Positions 10,700-22,855 of a stretch of DNA of 64,000 nucleotides are shown one piece after another. Under the pieces are notes generated by a model. It had not been told where the DNA came from, did no database searches, and saw only the letters and a program-made list of their open reading frames with translations. Position numbers and translations under genes: made by a program. Position 1 is the first letter of the stretch; every line of letters starts with the position of its first letter. Source of the DNA: Alphaproteobacteria bacterium (lineage in GTDB: Bacteria; Pseudomonadota; Alphaproteobacteria; Oceanibaculales; Oceanibaculaceae); contig JAHJHR010000018.1 in the NCBI GenBank assembly GCA_018823745.1, positions 248,001 to 312,000 on the forward strand, read 5' to 3'.

Positions 10700-12767
10700 G
10701 GGTGCCCGTCTTTTCAGTCTGTTCCGTCGCGCTGTTCAGGACGAAGGCCTCGGTGCACTTCGCCATGGTGACCGAGGCCCGGCTGATCGGGTCGGTCATG
10801 TAGAAATTCGAGATCGGATAGGTGAAGGCCGCCGCATCGACACTGCCCTCGGCACCGAACGCGCCCCACGCTGCCGGCTCGACATGATCGACCTGGGCGA
10901 AGACCGGATAGGCCGCAACCAGGGTCTGGCGCAGCTGCGCCAGCGTGTCGAACGGCAGAACCTTGCCCAGCCCTTCCGACAGCGCCCGCAGAATTTTCCA
11001 GTCCTCGCGCGCATCGCCCGGCGGGAACACTGCCATGCGGCCCAGCTGAACCCGGCCCTCGGTGTTGACGTAGATGCCTTCCTTCTCGGTATAGGCAGCA
11101 CCGGGCAGGATCACATCCGCGACATGCGCGCCCTGATCGCCGTGGTGACCCTGATAGATCACGAAGGCATTCTTCAGCTTGTCCGTATCGATCTCGTCAG
11201 CCGCCAGCAGATAGACGGTCTCGATCTCGCCCGCTTCCGCAGCAGCCAGAATGCCGGCCACATCCTTGCCGCCCGCCCCCGGTACGAAGCCGATATCGAG
11301 GCCACCAACGCGGCTGGCAGCGGTGTGCAGCACGTTGAAGCCGTTCCAGCCATCACGGACCAGCGAGGCCTTTTCGGTCAGCGCCCGGGCCTGCGCCAGG
11401 ATCGCCGCACCATCGGCGCGGGTCAAAGCCCCCTGCCCCAGGATGATCATCGGCCGCTCGGCCTTTGCCAGCGCCTCGGAAATTTCGCTCTTGCCAGCGA
11501 TCAGATCGGCCAGCAGCGCCGGGCTGTCGCCCAGTGCGGTCACCGGATAGGTCAGATCGACCACCGGACCGATGGCGGCCACCTTCAGCTTGCCGGTCAG
11601 CCAGCGCTTGCGGATGCGGGCATTGACCAGCGGCGCCTCAAGGCGCGGGTTGGTGCCGACCAGAAGAATGAAATCGGCTTCCTCGATACCGGCGATGGTG
11701 CTGTTGAAGACATAACCGCTGCGCGGACCGGCGGTCAGCTTGGTGCCGTCCTGCCGGCAATCCAGGCTGGTCACGCCCAGCCCCTGGAGCAGCGATTTCA
11801 GCGCATACATCGATTCGACATCGACCGTGTCGCCAACAATGGCGCCGATCTTCTCTGCCTTGGTGCTGCGCAGGCGCGCGGCTACGGTCTGCAGTGCCTC
11901 CGGCCAGTCAACCGGCTGCAGCTTGCCGTTCTTGCGCACATAGGGGGTATCCAGACGCTGGCGCAGCAGCCCGTCGCAGGCATAGCGCGTCTTGTCGGAG
12001 ATCCACTCCTCGTTCACCGCCTCGTTCAGGCGCGGCAGAACACGCATCACCTCGGAGCCACGCGAATCGACGCGGATGGCGGAGCCGACGGCATCCATCA
12101 CATCGACCGACTGGGTCTTTTTCAGCTCCCAGGGCCGCGCCTCGAAGGCATAGGGCTTGGAGGTCAGCGCACCGACCGGGCAGAGGTCGATCACATTGGC
12201 CGACAATTCGGACGCCAGCGCGCCTTCGAGATAGGTCGTGATCTCCATATGCTCGCCGCGATACAGCGCGCCCATGTCATCAACGCCGGCCACTTCGCTG
12301 GCAAAGCGGATGCAGCGGGTGCAATGGATGCAGCGGGTCATGATCGTGTTGATCAGCGGGCCCATATACTTGTCTTCGACGGCGCGCTTGTTCTCCAGGA
12401 ACCGGCTGCTGCCGGCGCCATAGGCCATGGCCTGGTCCTGCAGATCGCATTCGCCGCCCTGGTCGCAGATCGGGCAGTCCAGCGGGTGGTTGGCCAGAAG
12501 GAATTCCATGACGCCGTTACGCGCCTTCTTCACCAGCGGCGTATCGGTCTTGATGACCATGCCATCGGCGGCCGGGAACGCGCAGGACGCGATCGGCTTC
12601 GGCGCCTTTTCCATCTCGACCAGACACATGCGGCAATTGCCAGCAATCGACAGGCGCTCGTGATAGCAGAAGCGCGGGATTTCCTTCCCGGCTTCCTCAC
12701 AGGCCTGAAGGACCGTCGCCCCTGCCGGGACGTCGACCTCGATGCCGTCTACAATGACCTTCGGCAT
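10692..12767 (-). CDS. nuoG: NADH-quinone oxidoreductase subunit G
   Basis: Large iron-sulfur subunit of complex I, 691 residues. The N-terminus has the [2Fe-2S] ligands Cys34/45/48/62, the His94-Cys98-Cys101-Cys107 site (cluster N5), and a third set at Cys146/149/152 with Cys196 (cluster N4). The remaining two-thirds is the molybdopterin-oxidoreductase-like fold without obvious cofactor ligands. I do not see the extra CxxCxxxC site of E. coli-type NuoG (cluster N7). It lies 26 b after nuoF. Confidence 0.97.
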   Translation of the reverse strand: MPKVIVDGIEVDVPAGATVLQACEEAGKEIPRFCYHERLSIAGNCRMCLVEMEKAPKPIASCAFPAADGMVIKTDTPLVKKARNGVMEFLLANHPLDCPICDQGGECDLQDQAMAYGAGSSRFLENKRAVEDKYMGPLINTIMTRCIHCTRCIRFASEVAGVDDMGALYRGEHMEITTYLEGALASELSANVIDLCPVGALTSKPYAFEARPWELKKTQSVDVMDAVGSAIRVDSRGSEVMRVLPRLNEAVNEEWISDKTRYACDGLLRQRLDTPYVRKNGKLQPVDWPEALQTVAARLRSTKAEKIGAIVGDTVDVESMYALKSLLQGLGVTSLDCRQDGTKLTAGPRSGYVFNSTIAGIEEADFILLVGTNPRLEAPLVNARIRKRWLTGKLKVAAIGPVVDLTYPVTALGDSPALLADLIAGKSEISEALAKAERPMIILGQGALTRADGAAILAQARALTEKASLVRDGWNGFNVLHTAASRVGGLDIGFVPGAGGKDVAGILAAAEAGEIETVYLLAADEIDTDKLKNAFVIYQGHHGDQGAHVADVILPGAAYTEKEGIYVNTEGRVQLGRMAVFPPGDAREDWKILRALSEGLGKVLPFDTLAQLRQTLVAAYPVFAQVDHVEPAAWGAFGAEGSVDAAAFTYPISNFYMTDPISRASVTMAKCTEAFVLNSATEQTEKTGTHG

Positions 12768-12793
12768 GGATATTCCCCCAAAGCCCTACGCTA

Positions 12794-14085
<1,292 letters not shown>

Positions 14086-14086
<1 letters not shown>

Positions 14087-14733
14087 CAGACCTTCGCCCC
14101 ATCGCTGTCGGACGCCCCAGCCTTTGTGGCGGCCTTTTTCACCAAGGTTGTCGGCCCGCCATCCGGCGCCGATGTCTGACGACCGATCATTGAGCCGGCC
14201 GGCGGCACCTCGCCCCGGGCAAGCTGATCGAGCAGCGTCACCGTGCTGTCGCCGTCCATATCCTCGTAGAAATCATCATTGACCTGCAGGATCGGCGCAT
14301 TCACGCAGGCCCCCAGGCATTCGACCTCAACCATCGAGAACTGGCCGTCTGCGGTGACCTGCCCGAAATCGATGCCCAGCTTCTTGCGGCAGGCCGAGAC
14401 CACATCGTCGGAACCGCGCAGCCAGCACGGCGTCGTGGTGCAGAGCTGCAGGTGATGCTTACCGACCGGCGCCAGATGGAACATGGTGTAGAAGGTCGCC
14501 ACCTCCATCACCCGCATCGGCGCCACGCCGAGGATCTCCGCGATATGCTCCATCGCCGCCTGCGGCACCCAGTTGTCGTGCTGGCGCTGGGCCAGATCGA
14601 GCAAGGGCAGGACAGCGGAAAGCTGCCGGCCTTCCGGGTATTTGGCGATGAACTTGTCGGCCTTGGCCTTGTTCTCCGGCGTGAAGGCAAAGCTGGCCGG
14701 CTGTTCAAATTTCTGGACCGAAGCGCCGCTCAT
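14086..14733 (-). CDS. nuoE: NADH-quinone oxidoreductase subunit E
   Basis: Thioredoxin-fold subunit carrying the off-path [2Fe-2S] cluster N1a, with ligands Cys98, Cys103, Cys139 and Cys143. The open frame runs far upstream inside nuoD, but the ATG at 14733 overlaps the nuoD stop (ATGA) and gives 215 residues beginning MSGASVQKF. The last 25 residues are an Ala/Lys/Ser-rich tail beyond the ferredoxin fold, as in many alphaproteobacterial NuoE proteins. Confidence 0.95.
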
Positions 14734-15908
14734 CGGTCGATCTCCCCGAAAACGATGTCGAGCGATCCGAGGATCGCGACGGAGTCCGCCAGCATGTGCC
14801 CCTTGCACAGGAAATCCATCGCCGCCAGAAACGGATAGCCCGGCGCGCGGATATGGCAGCGATAGGGCCGGTTGGTGCCATCGGCGACGATGAACACACC
14901 GAATTCGCCCTTCGGGGCCTCGACGGCAGTATAGGTCTCGCCGGCCGGAACGTGATAGCCCTCGGTATAGAGCTTGAAGTGATGGATCAGCGCTTCCATC
15001 GACTGCTTCATCTCGCCGCGCTTCGGCGGGGCGACCTTGCGGTCCAGCGTCTTGATCGGGCCGCCCGGCATCTTCTCGATGGCCTGCTTCATGATCCGCA
15101 GGCTCTGGCGCATCTCTTCCATGCGGACCAGATAGCGCGCATAGCAATCGCCGGTCCGGCCGACGACCACGTCGAAATCCATCTCCGCATAGGCATCATA
15201 GGGCTGCGACTTGCGCAGATCCCAGGCGACGTTGGAGGCACGCAGCGACGGGCCGGAGAAGCCATAGGCCTGGGCCTCGGCGGCGCTGATCACGCCGATA
15301 TCGACGGTGCGCTGCTTGAAGATGCGATTTTCCGTCAGCAGGCTCTCGATATCGTCGATCACCTTCGGGAAGGTCTCGATCCAGGCCAGCATGTCGGCGG
15401 CCAGCCCGGCGGGCAGATCCTGATGCACGCCACCCGGCCGGAAATAGGCCGAATGCAGCCGCGCGCCCGAGACGCGCTCATAGAACTCCATCAGCTTTTC
15501 GCGCTCTTCGAAGCCCCAGAGCAGCGGAGTCATTGCGCCAACATCAATGGCGAAGGTGGTGATGTTCAGAATATGGTTCAGAATGCGCGTCACTTCCGAG
15601 AACAGCACCCGGATGTATTGCGCGCGCAGCGGCACCTCGATGCCCAGCAGCTTTTCGACGGCCAGCGCATAGGCATGCTCCTGGCACATCGGCGAGACGT
15701 AATCCAGCCGGTCGAAATAGGGCACGGCCTGGAGATAGGTCTTGTACTCGATCAGCTTCTCGGTGCCGCGATGCAGCAGGCCGACATGCGGATCGGCGCG
15801 CTCGATCACCTCGCCGTCCATTTCCAGAACCAGACGCAGAACGCCGTGGGCCGCCGGATGCTGCGGCCCGAAATTCAGCGTCATCGGCTTGATCGTCATC
15901 TCGGCCAT
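14730..15908 (-). CDS. nuoD: NADH-quinone oxidoreductase subunit D
   Basis: 49-kDa-type subunit that forms the quinone site with NuoB. It starts in the conserved block [19 protein letters not shown] with the quinone-binding His pair, then [12 protein letters not shown] and [11 protein letters not shown]. It is 392 residues and not fused to NuoC. It overlaps the nuoC stop as TGATG. Confidence 0.97.
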   Translation of the reverse strand: MAEMTIKPMTLNFGPQHPAAHGVLRLVLEMDGEVIERADPHVGLLHRGTEKLIEYKTYLQAVPYFDRLDYVSPMCQEHAYALAVEKLLGIEVPLRAQYIRVLFSEVTRILNHILNITTFAIDVGAMTPLLWGFEEREKLMEFYERVSGARLHSAYFRPGGVHQDLPAGLAADMLAWIETFPKVIDDIESLLTENRIFKQRTVDIGVISAAEAQAYGFSGPSLRASNVAWDLRKSQPYDAYAEMDFDVVVGRTGDCYARYLVRMEEMRQSLRIMKQAIEKMPGGPIKTLDRKVAPPKRGEMKQSMEALIHHFKLYTEGYHVPAGETYTAVEAPKGEFGVFIVADGTNRPYRCHIRAPGYPFLAAMDFLCKGHMLADSVAILGSLDIVFGEIDR

Positions 15909-16543
15909 CAGGCTTTGCCCTCATTCTGCGCGGTGGCCTTCTCGTCGCCCGGCAGCACGTCCGACGGCAACGTCCGGGTCATGCCTTCCCAGGGACTCAG
16001 GAAGTCGAAGCTGCGGAAATCCTGCACCAGCTTTACCGGTTCGTAGACGACCCGCTTCTGCTGCTCGTCATAGCGCACCTCGACATAGCCGGTCAGCGGG
16101 AAATCCTTGCGCAGTGGATGCCCCTCGAAGCCGTAATCGGTGAGGATGCGGCGCAGATCCGGATGATCGCTGAACAGCACGCCATAGAGATCCCAGATCT
16201 CGCGCTCATACCAGTTGGCACTGGGATACAGGGCAACAACGGAGGGAACCGGCGTCGCCTCGTCGGTCGATACCTTCACGCGCACACGCTGGTTATGCTT
16301 CAGGCTGAGCAGGATATAGACCACCTCGAACCGCTCCTCGCGATCCGGGTAGTCGACACCGCTGATGCTGACCAGAATCTTGAACTGGCAGTTGCTGTCG
16401 TCGCGCAGTAGCGTCAGCAGACGCATCAGCGAGGCCGGTCGGGTCCAGACGGTCAGCTCCCCCAGCTTCACCGTGGTCCCCACCACCTCGTTCGGCGCGG
16501 TATTGGCGATGTAATCGCCCAGATCGATCAATGCCTGTGTCAT
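15908..16543 (-). CDS. nuoC: NADH-quinone oxidoreductase subunit C
   Basis: 30-kDa-type peripheral-arm subunit, 211 residues. The family signature is [20 protein letters not shown] followed by [16 protein letters not shown] and the [19 protein letters not shown] block. It follows nuoB after 24 b and is coupled to nuoD. Confidence 0.96.
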   Translation of the reverse strand: MTQALIDLGDYIANTAPNEVVGTTVKLGELTVWTRPASLMRLLTLLRDDSNCQFKILVSISGVDYPDREERFEVVYILLSLKHNQRVRVKVSTDEATPVPSVVALYPSANWYEREIWDLYGVLFSDHPDLRRILTDYGFEGHPLRKDFPLTGYVEVRYDEQQKRVVYEPVKLVQDFRSFDFLSPWEGMTRTLPSDVLPGDEKATAQNEGKA

Positions 16544-16567
16544 CTTGCCATCGCTAGCCGGCGGAAA

Positions 16568-17146
16568 TTATCGGGCGAAGCTGCTGGTGCGGCCGATCTT
16601 CTTCTGCAATTGCAGAACGCCATACAGCAGCGCCTCGGCCGTCGGCGGGCACCCCGGAACATAGATGTCGACCGGCACGATGCGGTCACAGCCCCGGACA
16701 ACCGAATAGGAATAGTGATAATAGCCGCCGCCATTGGCGCAGCTGCCCATCGAGATAACATAGCGCGGCTCAGCCATCTGGTCGTATACCTTGCGCAGGG
16801 CCGGCGCCATCTTGTTGCACAGCGTGCCGGCGACAATCATCACGTCGGACTGGCGCGGGCTGGGCCGGAACACGATGCCATAGCGGTCGAGATCGTAGCG
16901 GCTGGCGGCCGTATGCATCATCTCGACGGCGCAGCAGGCGAGGCCGAAGGTCATCGGCCAGAGCGAGCCGCTGCGCGCCCAGGCGAGAAGCTTGTCGAAC
17001 TGGGCAACGACGAAGCCCTGATCGTTGATCTCGTCGGTCACGTTGCGCAGCAGGGCGTCCTGCTCCGCCCCCGGCTGCAAACCGACAAGCCCGTTGGTAC
17101 CGGCACTGCCTGGCACCAGGGTCTCACGCGGAAGCGTCACTCCCAT
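16568..17146 (-). CDS. nuoB: NADH-quinone oxidoreductase subunit B (cluster N2)
   Basis: Carries the terminal [4Fe-4S] cluster N2 that reduces quinone. The ligands are the tandem Cys71-Cys72 (in LACCAVEMM), Cys136 and Cys166. The frame opens at a GTG (17167), but the ATG at 17146 has an AAAGGGG ribosome site and gives 192 residues; it overlaps the nuoA end by 10 b. Confidence 0.95.
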   Translation of the reverse strand: MGVTLPRETLVPGSAGTNGLVGLQPGAEQDALLRNVTDEINDQGFVVAQFDKLLAWARSGSLWPMTFGLACCAVEMMHTAASRYDLDRYGIVFRPSPRQSDVMIVAGTLCNKMAPALRKVYDQMAEPRYVISMGSCANGGGYYHYSYSVVRGCDRIVPVDIYVPGCPPTAEALLYGVLQLQKKIGRTSSFAR

Positions 17147-17502
17147 TCCAGGGCCCCTTTCTTCCACTCATAAACGAAGCCAATGGTCAGGATGCCCAGG
17201 AAGGTCACCATCGACCAGAAGCCGAATACACCGATTTCCCCCAGCGTCACCGCCCAGGGAAACAGGAAGGCCACTTCCAGATCAAAGATGATGAACAGGA
17301 TGGCGACCAGATAGAACCGGACATCGAATTGGCTGCGCGCGTCATCGAAGGCCTCGAAACCGCACTCATAGGAGGACAGTTTCTCGGAATCGGGGCGCTG
17401 CGGCGCAACAAGATAGGAACCGATCACCATGACCAGCGACAGGCCTATGGCCACGCCGAGAAAGATCAGGATCGGCAGATATTCTTTTAGTAAAGCGTCC
17501 AT
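17137..17502 (-). CDS. nuoA: NADH-quinone oxidoreductase subunit A
   Basis: First gene of the complex I operon; a three-helix membrane subunit with the loop [21 protein letters not shown] that contacts the quinone site and the acidic helix [14 protein letters not shown]. The ATG at 17502 gives 121 residues, the usual size; the longer frame begins outside any conserved sequence. Confidence 0.95.
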   Translation of the reverse strand: MDALLKEYLPILIFLGVAIGLSLVMVIGSYLVAPQRPDSEKLSSYECGFEAFDDARSQFDVRFYLVAILFIIFDLEVAFLFPWAVTLGEIGVFGFWSMVTFLGILTIGFVYEWKKGALEWE

Positions 17503-17630
17503 GCGATCGGGCCCTTGCGAGACACCGGAGAGGCGATCAGCCAATGATATAGAGCCAAACGGCAATTCGCCATGTGCGTCTGCGGGAACTTTGCGCAGCG
17601 CACTTTCGTTAGCCGTCCAACTCGGCGGCC

Positions 17631-17658
17631 ACTATACAGATGACAACCGCTTTGGCAA
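17631..17658 (-). promoter_or_regulatory. Possible promoter of the nuo operon
   Basis: Reading the minus strand, TTGCCA (17658-17653) and TATAGT (17636-17631) are separated by 16 b, about 130 b upstream of nuoA and downstream of tRNA-Asp. This is a motif match only. An inverted repeat TGCATGATG/CATCATGCA at 17722-17745 sits between the tRNA and this promoter and could end the tRNA transcript, though it has no U-run. Confidence 0.4.
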
Positions 17659-17778
17659 AGCAAACCGCACCCCGTTTCTGCGGTCTGTAGGCGCATCCGG
17701 AAGCCGGACGCACCAAAGCCCTGCATGATGGGTAATCATCATGCAATGGCTTGGTATCAAATCATTTCTGAGAAGAAA

Positions 17779-17855
17779 TGGCGGGAGTGACGGGGCTCGA
17801 ACCCGCGACCTCCGGCGTGACAGGCCGGCACTCTAACCAACTGAGCTACACCCCC
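17779..17855 (-). tRNA. tRNA-Asp (GUC)
   Basis: A 77-nt cloverleaf with CCA encoded: acceptor GGGGGTG/CACTCCC, discriminator G, D-stem GCTC, anticodon stem CCGGC/GCCGG around a loop with anticodon GTC, and T-arm GCGGGTTCGAGCCCCGT. G73 is the expected Asp discriminator. Confidence 0.97.
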
Positions 17856-18001
17856 GCAAAAGGGCCCCTCGCAAAAGGGAGCCTTGAAATACCCGTTACC
17901 CCCCTGGGTGTCAACGGTGTTTCATCACACTGAAACACATTGTTTTCCGCTAATTGAGCAGGCCCAAAACTGCCTGCCCTGGTCTCGCGGAAGATCGCGC
18001 A

Positions 18002-18076
18002 TGGTGGGCGATGACGGGATCGAACCGCCGACCCTCTCGGTGTAAACGAGACGCTCTACCGCTGAGCTAATCGCCC
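18002..18076 (-). tRNA. tRNA-Val (UAC)
   Basis: A 75-nt cloverleaf with CCA encoded: acceptor GGGCGAT/ATCGCCC, discriminator A, anticodon stem TCTCG/CGAGA enclosing loop TTTACAC (anticodon TAC), and T-loop GTTCGATCC. It lies between hupB and tRNA-Asp on the same strand. Confidence 0.97.
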
Positions 18077-18154
18077 GATGCACGACACCCTGACGGGTCA
18101 CATAGCCTGATTGCCGGTCACCCGGCAAGCCCTCGGCCATGCTGTCGGGGCCAT

Positions 18155-18194
18155 AAAAAATCACGCCGGCGACCATGAGCCGCCGGCGTGATTT
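18155..18194 (-). terminator. Intrinsic terminator of hupB
   Basis: A perfect 14-bp inverted repeat (arms 18158-18171 and 18181-18194, 9-nt loop) is followed on the minus strand by six T residues, 20 b after the hupB stop. Confidence 0.9.
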
Positions 18195-18213
18195 AAAGCC
18201 CCAAGGCAGCGAT

Positions 18214-18486
18214 TTAGTTGATCGCGTCCTTCAAGCCCTTGCCAGCCTTGAATTTCGGCTGCTTGGACGCCGGAATCTTGATCTTTTCCCCGGTGCGCGG
18301 GTTGCGCCCTTCGCTCGCTGCTCGACTGGAGACAGCGAAGGTGCCGAAACCGACGAGACGAACTTCGTCCCCCGCCTTCAGCGCCGAAGAGATCGAATCA
18401 AAGACCGCATCGACCGCTTTACCAGCGTCCGCCTTGGTCAACCCACTGCCGTCAGCGACTGCAGCCACGAGTTCGTTCTTATTCAC
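18214..18486 (-). CDS. hupB: HU-family nucleoid protein
   Basis: 90-residue histone-like DNA-bending protein. It starts MNKNELVAAVA, contains the GFGTF turn before the DNA-binding arm, and the arm carries GRNPRTGEKIKIPA with the intercalating Pro. It lies downstream of lon, the usual place in alphaproteobacteria, with its own promoter and strong terminator. Confidence 0.96.
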   Translation of the reverse strand: MNKNELVAAVADGSGLTKADAGKAVDAVFDSISSALKAGDEVRLVGFGTFAVSSRAASEGRNPRTGEKIKIPASKQPKFKAGKGLKDAIN

Positions 18487-18556
18487 TTGAGCCCCCCTAG
18501 CAATCCTCTAAAGAAAGGCTTTCACCTATGTCCAAGGACGCCCCAAGGACGATGAG

Positions 18557-18586
18557 ACTCTAGATCGCCCGATCCGCCGCCGTCAA
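18557..18586 (-). promoter_or_regulatory. Possible hupB promoter
   Basis: On the minus strand TTGACG (18586-18581) and TAGAGT (18562-18557) are 18 b apart, about 70 b upstream of the hupB ATG. This is a fair match to the vegetative consensus; no experimental support. Confidence 0.45.
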
Positions 18587-18692
18587 TCAAGAAGCCGCAG
18601 AAAACTGCGGATTTCGTGCCTTTTCTGGGGATAAATGCAATTCCGCACGGCTTATCCACAGGTAAAATTGGTAATAGCAATATGCCTAAAAT

Positions 18693-18719
18693 GCAAACAC
18701 CCCCGCACAAGGCGGGGGC
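18693..18719 (-). terminator. Likely terminator of lon
   Basis: A GC-rich hairpin CCCCCGC/GCGGGGG (18700-18706 and 18712-18718, 5-nt loop) lies 33 b after the lon stop and is followed on the minus strand by the T-rich TGTTTGCATTTT. Confidence 0.7.
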
Positions 18720-18751
18720 GCTGCAAGTAACGTAGTCAAATCAGCGAAAGA

Positions 18752-21157
18752 CTAATGCGTGACCAGTCCGCCGCGATCGTCTTCCTTGGTGGCGGCAGGA
18801 ACCGCCTCGACCTTGTTTTCATCCCATTCGATGGGCACCAGCGGCTTGCTCAACGCCACTTTCAGCACCTCGTCGATGGAAGAACACGGGATGATCTCCA
18901 TCCCCTTCTTCACATTGTCGGGGATATCGGCCAGATCCTTTTCGTTTTCCTTCGGGATCAGCACCGTTTTCAATCCGCCGCGCAAGGCCGCCAGAAGCTT
19001 CTCCTTCAGACCGCCGATCGGCAGCACCCTGCCCCGCAGCGTGATCTCGCCGGTCATGGCGACATCAGCCCGGATCGGAATGCCGGTGAGAACCGAGACG
19101 ATGGTCGTCACCATGGCCACGCCGGCCGAAGGACCGTCCTTCGGGGTTGCCCCTTCCGGCACGTGAACATGGATGTCCTTCTTCTCGAACATGGTCGGCT
19201 TGATACCGAAGGCGATGGAGCGGGACTTCACATAGGATTCGGCGGCATGCACCGATTCCTTCATGACATCGCCCAGCTTGCCGGTCGCGGCCACCTTGCC
19301 CTTACCCGGCAGGGTAACGGCTTCGATGGTCAGCAGCTCGCCGCCGACTTCCGTCCAGGCCAAGCCGGTGACAACGCCGACGGCGTCTTCCAGCTCAGCC
19401 TCGCCATAGCGGTATTTGCGCACGCCGGCATATTTGTCGAGATTCTCGGCCGTGACCTCGATGCGCTCCTTGCCCTCTGACAGGATTTCCTTCACCGCCT
19501 TGCGGGTCAGGTTGGCAATCTCGCGCTCTAGGTTACGCACGCCGGCTTCCCGGGTGTAATACCGGATCAGATCACGCAAGGCCGCATCGTCAATCGACCA
19601 CTCATCCGGCTTCAGGCCGTTTTCCGTGATCTGCTTGGCGATCAGATGACCGCGGGCGATCTCAACCTTCTCATCCTCCGTATAGCCGGACAGGCGAATG
19701 ATCTCCATGCGGTCGAGCAGCGGCTGCGGCATGCGCAGCGTGTTCGCCGTGGTCACGAACATCACGTCCGACAGGTCGTAATCGACCTCCAGATAATGAT
19801 CGGCAAAGGTCGCATTCTGCTCCGGATCCAGGATTTCCAGCAGGGCCGAACTCGGATCGCCACGCCAATCGGCGCCCAGCTTGTCGATCTCGTCCAGCAG
19901 GAACAGCGGATTGGAGGACTTGGCCTTCTTCATGCCCTGGATGACCTTGCCCGGCATCGAGCCGATATAGGTCCGCCGATGGCCGCGCATCTCCGCCTCG
20001 TCGCGAACGCCGCCCAGGCTCATCCGCACGAAATTGCGTCCGGTCGCCTTGGCGATGGACTTGCCGAGCGAGGTCTTGCCGACGCCCGGAGGGCCGACGA
20101 GACACAGGATCGGGCCCTTGATCTTGCCGACGCGCTGCTGCACGGCAAGGTACTCAAGGATGCGTTCCTTGACCTTTTCGAGGCCGTAGTGATCGGCGTC
20201 GAGCACTTCCTGGGCCAGCTTGATGTCGCGCTTGATCTTGCTGCGCTTCTTCCAGGGGATCGACAGAATCCAATCCAGATAGTTGCGCACCACCGTCGAT
20301 TCGGCCGACATCGGGCTCATGGAACGCAGCTTCTTCAGCTCCGCCATCGCCTTGTCACGGGCTTCCTTGGAGAGGCGCGTCTTCTTGATCCGCTCCTCGA
20401 TCTCGGCGGTCTCGTCGCGGCCTTCCTCGCCCTCGCCGAGTTCCTTCTGGATCGCCTTGAGCTGTTCGTTCAGATAGTACTCGCGCTGGGTCTTCTCCAT
20501 CTGCCGCTTCACGCGGTTGCGGATGCGCTTTTCCACCTGCAGAACGCCGATCTCGCCTTCCATGAAGGCATAGACCCGCTCCAGACGCTCGGCGATGGAG
20601 TTGGTCTCAAGGATCTGCTGCTTGTCGGCGATCTTCAGCGCCAGATGGGCAGCGATGGTGTCGGCCAGCTTGCTGGCGTCGTCGATCTGGTTGATCGAGA
20701 CCAGGACTTCCGGCGGAATCTTCTTGTTCAGCTTGATATACTGCTCGAACTGGCTGACCGCCGCGCGAGACAGCGCGTCAAGCTCCTGCTTCTCTGCCGA
20801 AACCTCCTCGAAGATTTCCGCATAGGCCTGGAAGAATTCCGGGTTGTCGCTGAAACTCTTGATCTGTGCCCGTTGACCGCCTTCGACCAGCACCTTGACC
20901 GTCTGGTCGGGCAGCTTCAGCAGCTGCAGGACCGTGCCGATCGTGCCGTACTGGTAGATATCGCCAGGCTGCGGGTCGTCCTGGCTGGCGTCTTTCTGGG
21001 TGACAAGCAGTATCTGCTTGTCGTCGCGCATAACGTCCTCAAGCGCGCGGACCGATTTCTCGCGGCCAACGAACAGAGGCACGATCATATGCGGGAACAC
21101 CACGATGTCCCGAAGCGGGAGAACTGGAAATGTACCGCCGCGCGATTGTTCGCTCAT
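18752..21157 (-). CDS. lon: ATP-dependent protease Lon
   Basis: Hexameric AAA+ serine protease for misfolded and regulatory proteins. In order: N-terminal substrate domain ([20 protein letters not shown]), coiled linker, Walker A GPPGVGKT at 355-362, Walker B FLLDEIDK, and the C-terminal protease domain with catalytic Ser677 in KDGPSAG and its Lys partner about 43 residues later. The ATG at 21157 has AAGAGG 5 b upstream and gives 801 residues; the frame opens 20 codons earlier without a ribosome site. A heat-shock-like promoter lies upstream. Confidence 0.97.
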   Translation of the reverse strand: MSEQSRGGTFPVLPLRDIVVFPHMIVPLFVGREKSVRALEDVMRDDKQILLVTQKDASQDDPQPGDIYQYGTIGTVLQLLKLPDQTVKVLVEGGQRAQIKSFSDNPEFFQAYAEIFEEVSAEKQELDALSRAAVSQFEQYIKLNKKIPPEVLVSINQIDDASKLADTIAAHLALKIADKQQILETNSIAERLERVYAFMEGEIGVLQVEKRIRNRVKRQMEKTQREYYLNEQLKAIQKELGEGEEGRDETAEIEERIKKTRLSKEARDKAMAELKKLRSMSPMSAESTVVRNYLDWILSIPWKKRSKIKRDIKLAQEVLDADHYGLEKVKERILEYLAVQQRVGKIKGPILCLVGPPGVGKTSLGKSIAKATGRNFVRMSLGGVRDEAEMRGHRRTYIGSMPGKVIQGMKKAKSSNPLFLLDEIDKLGADWRGDPSSALLEILDPEQNATFADHYLEVDYDLSDVMFVTTANTLRMPQPLLDRMEIIRLSGYTEDEKVEIARGHLIAKQITENGLKPDEWSIDDAALRDLIRYYTREAGVRNLEREIANLTRKAVKEILSEGKERIEVTAENLDKYAGVRKYRYGEAELEDAVGVVTGLAWTEVGGELLTIEAVTLPGKGKVAATGKLGDVMKESVHAAESYVKSRSIAFGIKPTMFEKKDIHVHVPEGATPKDGPSAGVAMVTTIVSVLTGIPIRADVAMTGEITLRGRVLPIGGLKEKLLAALRGGLKTVLIPKENEKDLADIPDNVKKGMEIIPCSSIDEVLKVALSKPLVPIEWDENKVEAVPAATKEDDRGGLVTH

Positions 21158-21258
21158 ATTACCTCTTACGACTGAATCCCGCCGGGATGGGAAAATCGTG
21201 TCTGGCGAACCAGCCACTAGACTTTGTGCGGGACAGGGAGTCGATCCCTAGATAACTC

Positions 21259-21286
21259 AAATGGCCCCTCCGAAACCGCCTTCAAG
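21259..21286 (-). promoter_or_regulatory. Putative RpoH (sigma-32) promoter of lon
   Basis: On the minus strand CTTGAA (21286-21281) and GGCCATTT (21266-21259) are separated by 14 b. This matches the heat-shock consensus CTTGAA / CCCCATNT at 6 of 6 and 5 of 7 fixed positions. The expected transcript start gives a leader of roughly 95 nt before lon. Confidence 0.55.
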
Positions 21287-21400
21287 AGCACTGGGCGAAG
21301 ACGGCGTCGTAAAGCGGCCCATAACCTGTTGTTGCCCAGACCCGCCGCCCTGCCCCGCCCCGCCGGATGGGGCGGAACGGGGCAGTTTCAGCGGCAGAGG

Positions 21401-22669
21401 TCAGGCGCTGCTGTTCGCATCCTTGCCGTGATCACGGCTGTGGACGTAAAGCGGCGCCGCCTTGTTTTCGACGACCTCGCGGTTGACGACGATCTCCTCG
21501 ACATCTTCCATGCTCGGCAGATCGAACATCGGGTCGAGAAGAATGCTTTCCATGATCGACCGCAGGCCGCGGGCACCGGTCTTGCGCTGGATCGCCTTCT
21601 GGGCAATCGACCGCAAAGCCTCTTCCTGGAAGGTCAGGCGCACATCCTCCATCTCGAACAGGCGCTGATACTGCTTCACCAGCGCGTTCTTCGGGGTGGA
21701 GAGAATGTCGATCAGCGCGTCCTCGTCCAGATCCTGCAGGGTCGCGATCACCGGCAGACGACCGATGAACTCGGGGATCAGGCCGAATTTCAGCAGATCC
21801 TCGGGCTCGACCTCGCGCAGGATTTCACCGGTGCGACGCTCGTCCGGCCCCTGCACATCAGCACCAAAGCCGATGGACGTGCCGCGGTTCCGCTGGCCGA
21901 TGATCTTCTCAAGGCCCGAGAAGGCACCGCCGCAGATGAACAGGATATTCGTGGTGTCGACCTGCAGGAATTCCTGCTGGGGATGCTTGCGCCCGCCTTG
22001 CGGCGGCACGGAGGCAACGGTGCCTTCCATGATCTTCAGCAGTGCCTGCTGCACGCCTTCGCCCGAAACGTCACGGGTGATCGACGGGTTGTCGGATTTG
22101 CGGCTGATCTTGTCGACCTCGTCGATGTAGACGATGCCGCGCTGCGCCCGCTCGACATTGTAATCGGCGGCCTGCAGCAGCTTCAGGATGATGTTCTCGA
22201 CATCCTCGCCGACATAGCCCGCTTCGGTCAGCGTCGTCGCATCGGCCATGGTGAACGGCACGTCGATGATGCGGGCCAGGGTCTGGGCCAGCAGCGTCTT
22301 GCCGCAACCGGTCGGGCCGACCAGCAGGATGTTCGACTTGGCCAGTTCGACATCGCTGTTCTTCGCGCCATGGGCCAGCCGCTTGTAATGATTATGCACG
22401 GCAACGGAGAGCACGCGCTTAGCGTGTTTCTGGCCGATGACGTAATCATCCAAGACTGCGCGAATTTCCAAAGGCGTCGGTACACCGTCGCGCGACTTCA
22501 CAAGATTGCTCTTATGTTCCTCGCGAATGATGTCCATGCACAACTCGACGCATTCATCGCAGATGAATACAGTCGGGCCGGCAATCAGTTTGCGAACCTC
22601 GTGTTGGCTCTTACCGCAGAACGAGCAGTAGAGCGTGTTCTTCGAGTCGCCACCGCCGGACTTGCTCAT
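21401..22669 (-). CDS. clpX: ATP-dependent Clp protease ATP-binding subunit ClpX
   Basis: AAA+ unfoldase that feeds ClpP. The 422-residue protein has the N-terminal zinc-binding domain ([10 protein letters not shown] and [10 protein letters not shown]), Walker A GPTGCGKT, Walker B YIDEVDKI and the ClpP-docking IGF-type loop [10 protein letters not shown]. The ATG at 22669 (MSKSGGGDS) has a GGAGTGGAG sequence upstream. It is 186 b after clpP, with a terminator-like hairpin between them. Confidence 0.97.
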   Translation of the reverse strand: MSKSGGGDSKNTLYCSFCGKSQHEVRKLIAGPTVFICDECVELCMDIIREEHKSNLVKSRDGVPTPLEIRAVLDDYVIGQKHAKRVLSVAVHNHYKRLAHGAKNSDVELAKSNILLVGPTGCGKTLLAQTLARIIDVPFTMADATTLTEAGYVGEDVENIILKLLQAADYNVERAQRGIVYIDEVDKISRKSDNPSITRDVSGEGVQQALLKIMEGTVASVPPQGGRKHPQQEFLQVDTTNILFICGGAFSGLEKIIGQRNRGTSIGFGADVQGPDERRTGEILREVEPEDLLKFGLIPEFIGRLPVIATLQDLDEDALIDILSTPKNALVKQYQRLFEMEDVRLTFQEEALRSIAQKAIQRKTGARGLRSIMESILLDPMFDLPSMEDVEEIVVNREVVENKAAPLYVHSRDHGKDANSSA

Positions 22670-22741
22670 CTCCACTCCGTGGGGTCACGTGCACGTAATA
22701 ATCCTATGTTAGCCGCAGGCTTTCATAAGGCTCAACGTAAA

Positions 22742-22770
22742 AACAGTCCCGCCGCCAATACGGGCGGCGG
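22742..22770 (-). terminator. Terminator-like hairpin after clpP
   Basis: Arms CCGCCGCC/GGCGGCGG (22749-22756 and 22763-22770, 6-nt loop) are followed on the minus strand by GACTGTTTTTACG. It lies between clpP and clpX, so the two may be only partly cotranscribed. A second weaker hairpin, ATAAGACC/GGTCTTAT (22834-22858), overlaps the clpP stop. Confidence 0.65.
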
Positions 22771-22855
22771 AACCGGGCATCGGATTGCTTTACAGAGAGA
22801 TGGTGTCGCTCTTCGCAAACGCCAAGGCTGCCTGATAAGACCCTGAAAAGAGGTC

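Noticed and set aside
21350..21385. GC-rich hairpin downstream of clpX
   Set aside because: Strong stem possible, but no T-run follows on the minus strand, so I did not call a terminator.
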